Part shown: piece by piece, positions 5,467 through 5,860 of the stretch
How the letters are laid out: every line of letters begins with the position of its first letter
Numbering within the stretch: the first letter of the stretch is position 1
DNA from: Sulfurimonas sp.
Lineage (GTDB): Bacteria > Campylobacterota > Campylobacteria > Campylobacterales > Sulfurimonadaceae
Reading direction: 5' to 3'
Assembly (NCBI GenBank): GCA_021107375.1
Contig: JAIOSY010000282.1
Coordinates: forward strand, 1 to 5,860
DNA length: 5,860 nt
Position numbers and translations under genes: made by a program
The notes under the pieces: model-generated
The model's input: the letters and a program-made list of their open reading frames with translations, nothing else
Told to the model about the DNA's origin: nothing
Databases searched by the model: none

Positions 5467-5860
5467 TTTAGATATTTTTGAAGCATTATATATTTTAATG
5501 TTATGATTTTTGCAGTAATTTTTAGCTTTTTCAAATGCTTTTAGCTGAATCTCTAAGTTTGGTAGATTCCATTTTTCATTAACTTTTCTATAGTCTTTAT
5601 GAAAATGATTTACCTCACCTTCACTTATTAAGTCTTTTCGATTAGCACTGTTGATAGAAAAGTTTTTTGGTATATCAAAACTAAAATCAATACCAATCAA
5701 ATAAATCTCTTTAATTCCCATATATATTGCCATTTGTATCATACTATATATAACGGTTGAACCCCAGTAAAAGCCAGAAAATGGATTTGTACTTATTTGT
5801 GGAAAATTTTTGGCATGTGGTTTGAAGTTTAATCTATAGTAAATAGCATTGTTAATAGGT
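5434..5860 (-). CDS. Second DUF115 / MptE-like protein, C-terminal part (5' end outside window)
   Basis: The minus-strand frame is open from the window edge to a TAA at 5434-5436, giving 141 residues. The first internal Met (base 5742) is not the true start: the upstream codons continue the homology, reading NNAIYYRL, then GSTVIYSM, matching DAIYYPL and GASVTYSM in the DUF115 protein at 2635-3777. Shared downstream motifs are MGIKEIYLIG, NHFHKDYRK and NIKIYNAS. The fragment therefore covers the second half of the DUF115 core, including the GT42-like strand and histidine loop. The GNGPSL loop would lie beyond the edge. It converges on the SGNH gene with a 33-bp overlap, repeating the arrangement at 2635-2657. 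The role is inferred as for its paralogue, a putative transferase of a CMP-activated sugar. Whether it also has the N-terminal module cannot be seen. Confidence 0.82.
   Translation of the reverse strand, partial: PINNAIYYRLNFKPHAKNFPQISTNPFSGFYWGSTVIYSMIQMAIYMGIKEIYLIGIDFSFDIPKNFSINSANRKDLISEGEVNHFHKDYRKVNEKWNLPNLEIQLKAFEKAKNYCKNHNIKIYNASKISKLETFDKISIF
5446..5495 (+). repeat. Copy 2 of a diverged direct repeat (DUF115 gene 3' end)
   Basis: It matches 2656-2705 at 44 of 50 bases, without gaps. It encodes the C-terminus of the second DUF115 protein on the minus strand, and on the plus strand supplies the last codons and the TAG stop of the SGNH gene (CTAGTTT at 5463-5469, also present in copy 1). 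Confidence 0.7.

Noticed and set aside
2656..5495. CRISPR or mobile-element interpretation of the 50-bp repeat pair
   Set aside because: Only two copies about 2.8 kb apart, both coding for the same conserved protein C-terminus; no terminal inverted repeats, target duplications, spacers or transposase.
5434..5742. Treating the second DUF115 frame as a complete 102-residue gene starting at base 5742
   Set aside because: The frame stays open to the window edge and the upstream codons align with the paralogue, so that Met is internal and the gene is cut by the window.

Overview
The window is strongly AT-rich, densely packed bacterial DNA. Its genes look like accessory surface-glycan or flagellin-glycosylation genes of a Campylobacterota bacterium. 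The Arcobacter group is my best guess, from base composition, codon use and the co-occurrence of CMP-sugar synthetase-type cytidylyltransferases with DUF115 (MptE-like, PF01973) proteins. This placement is an inference. No rRNA, tRNA, CRISPR array or insertion sequence is visible.

Layout. Positions 1-2657 (+) form a tight run: the 3' end of a CMP-nonulosonate-type cytidylyltransferase, a small metal-binding cupin, a class I SAM methyltransferase with an extra N-terminal module, and a class III PLP aminotransferase resembling lysine 6-aminotransferase. Genes overlap by 11 bp and 1 bp, then are separated by 6 bp. A DUF115 protein gene (2635-3777, -) converges on this run and overlaps its last gene by 23 bp. 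A 95-bp divergent intergenic region (3778-3872) holds promoter-like sequence. Positions 3873-5466 (+) hold a second, divergent cytidylyltransferase and an SGNH-fold protein, overlapping by 11 bp. A second DUF115 gene (5434-5860, -, 5' end outside the window) converges on them with a 33-bp overlap.

The region therefore reads as two repeats of one plan: cytidylyltransferase, then tailoring enzyme(s), then a convergent DUF115 gene. The DUF115 proteins carry a GNGPSL loop and an 'xGIKEIYLIGxDF' strand reminiscent of bacterial GT42 sialyltransferases, and related Maf proteins are linked to transfer of nonulosonic acids onto flagellin. A reasonable model is that each unit activates a nine-carbon (or similar) acid sugar with CMP, modifies it (amination, methylation, cupin chemistry, acyl transfer or removal) and supplies its own transferase. 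That model is inference.

Most notable points: (1) the methyltransferase and the first DUF115 protein share an N-terminal module, 31 of 74 residues identical without gaps; (2) the second cytidylyltransferase lacks the DxD-type metal-binding pair that the first one keeps; (3) the aminotransferase has the lysine-aminotransferase scaffold but appears to have lost the residues linked to lysine recognition; (4) the two DUF115 3' ends form a 50-bp repeat, 44/50 identical, lying over neighbouring gene ends, as expected if cassettes have been exchanged.
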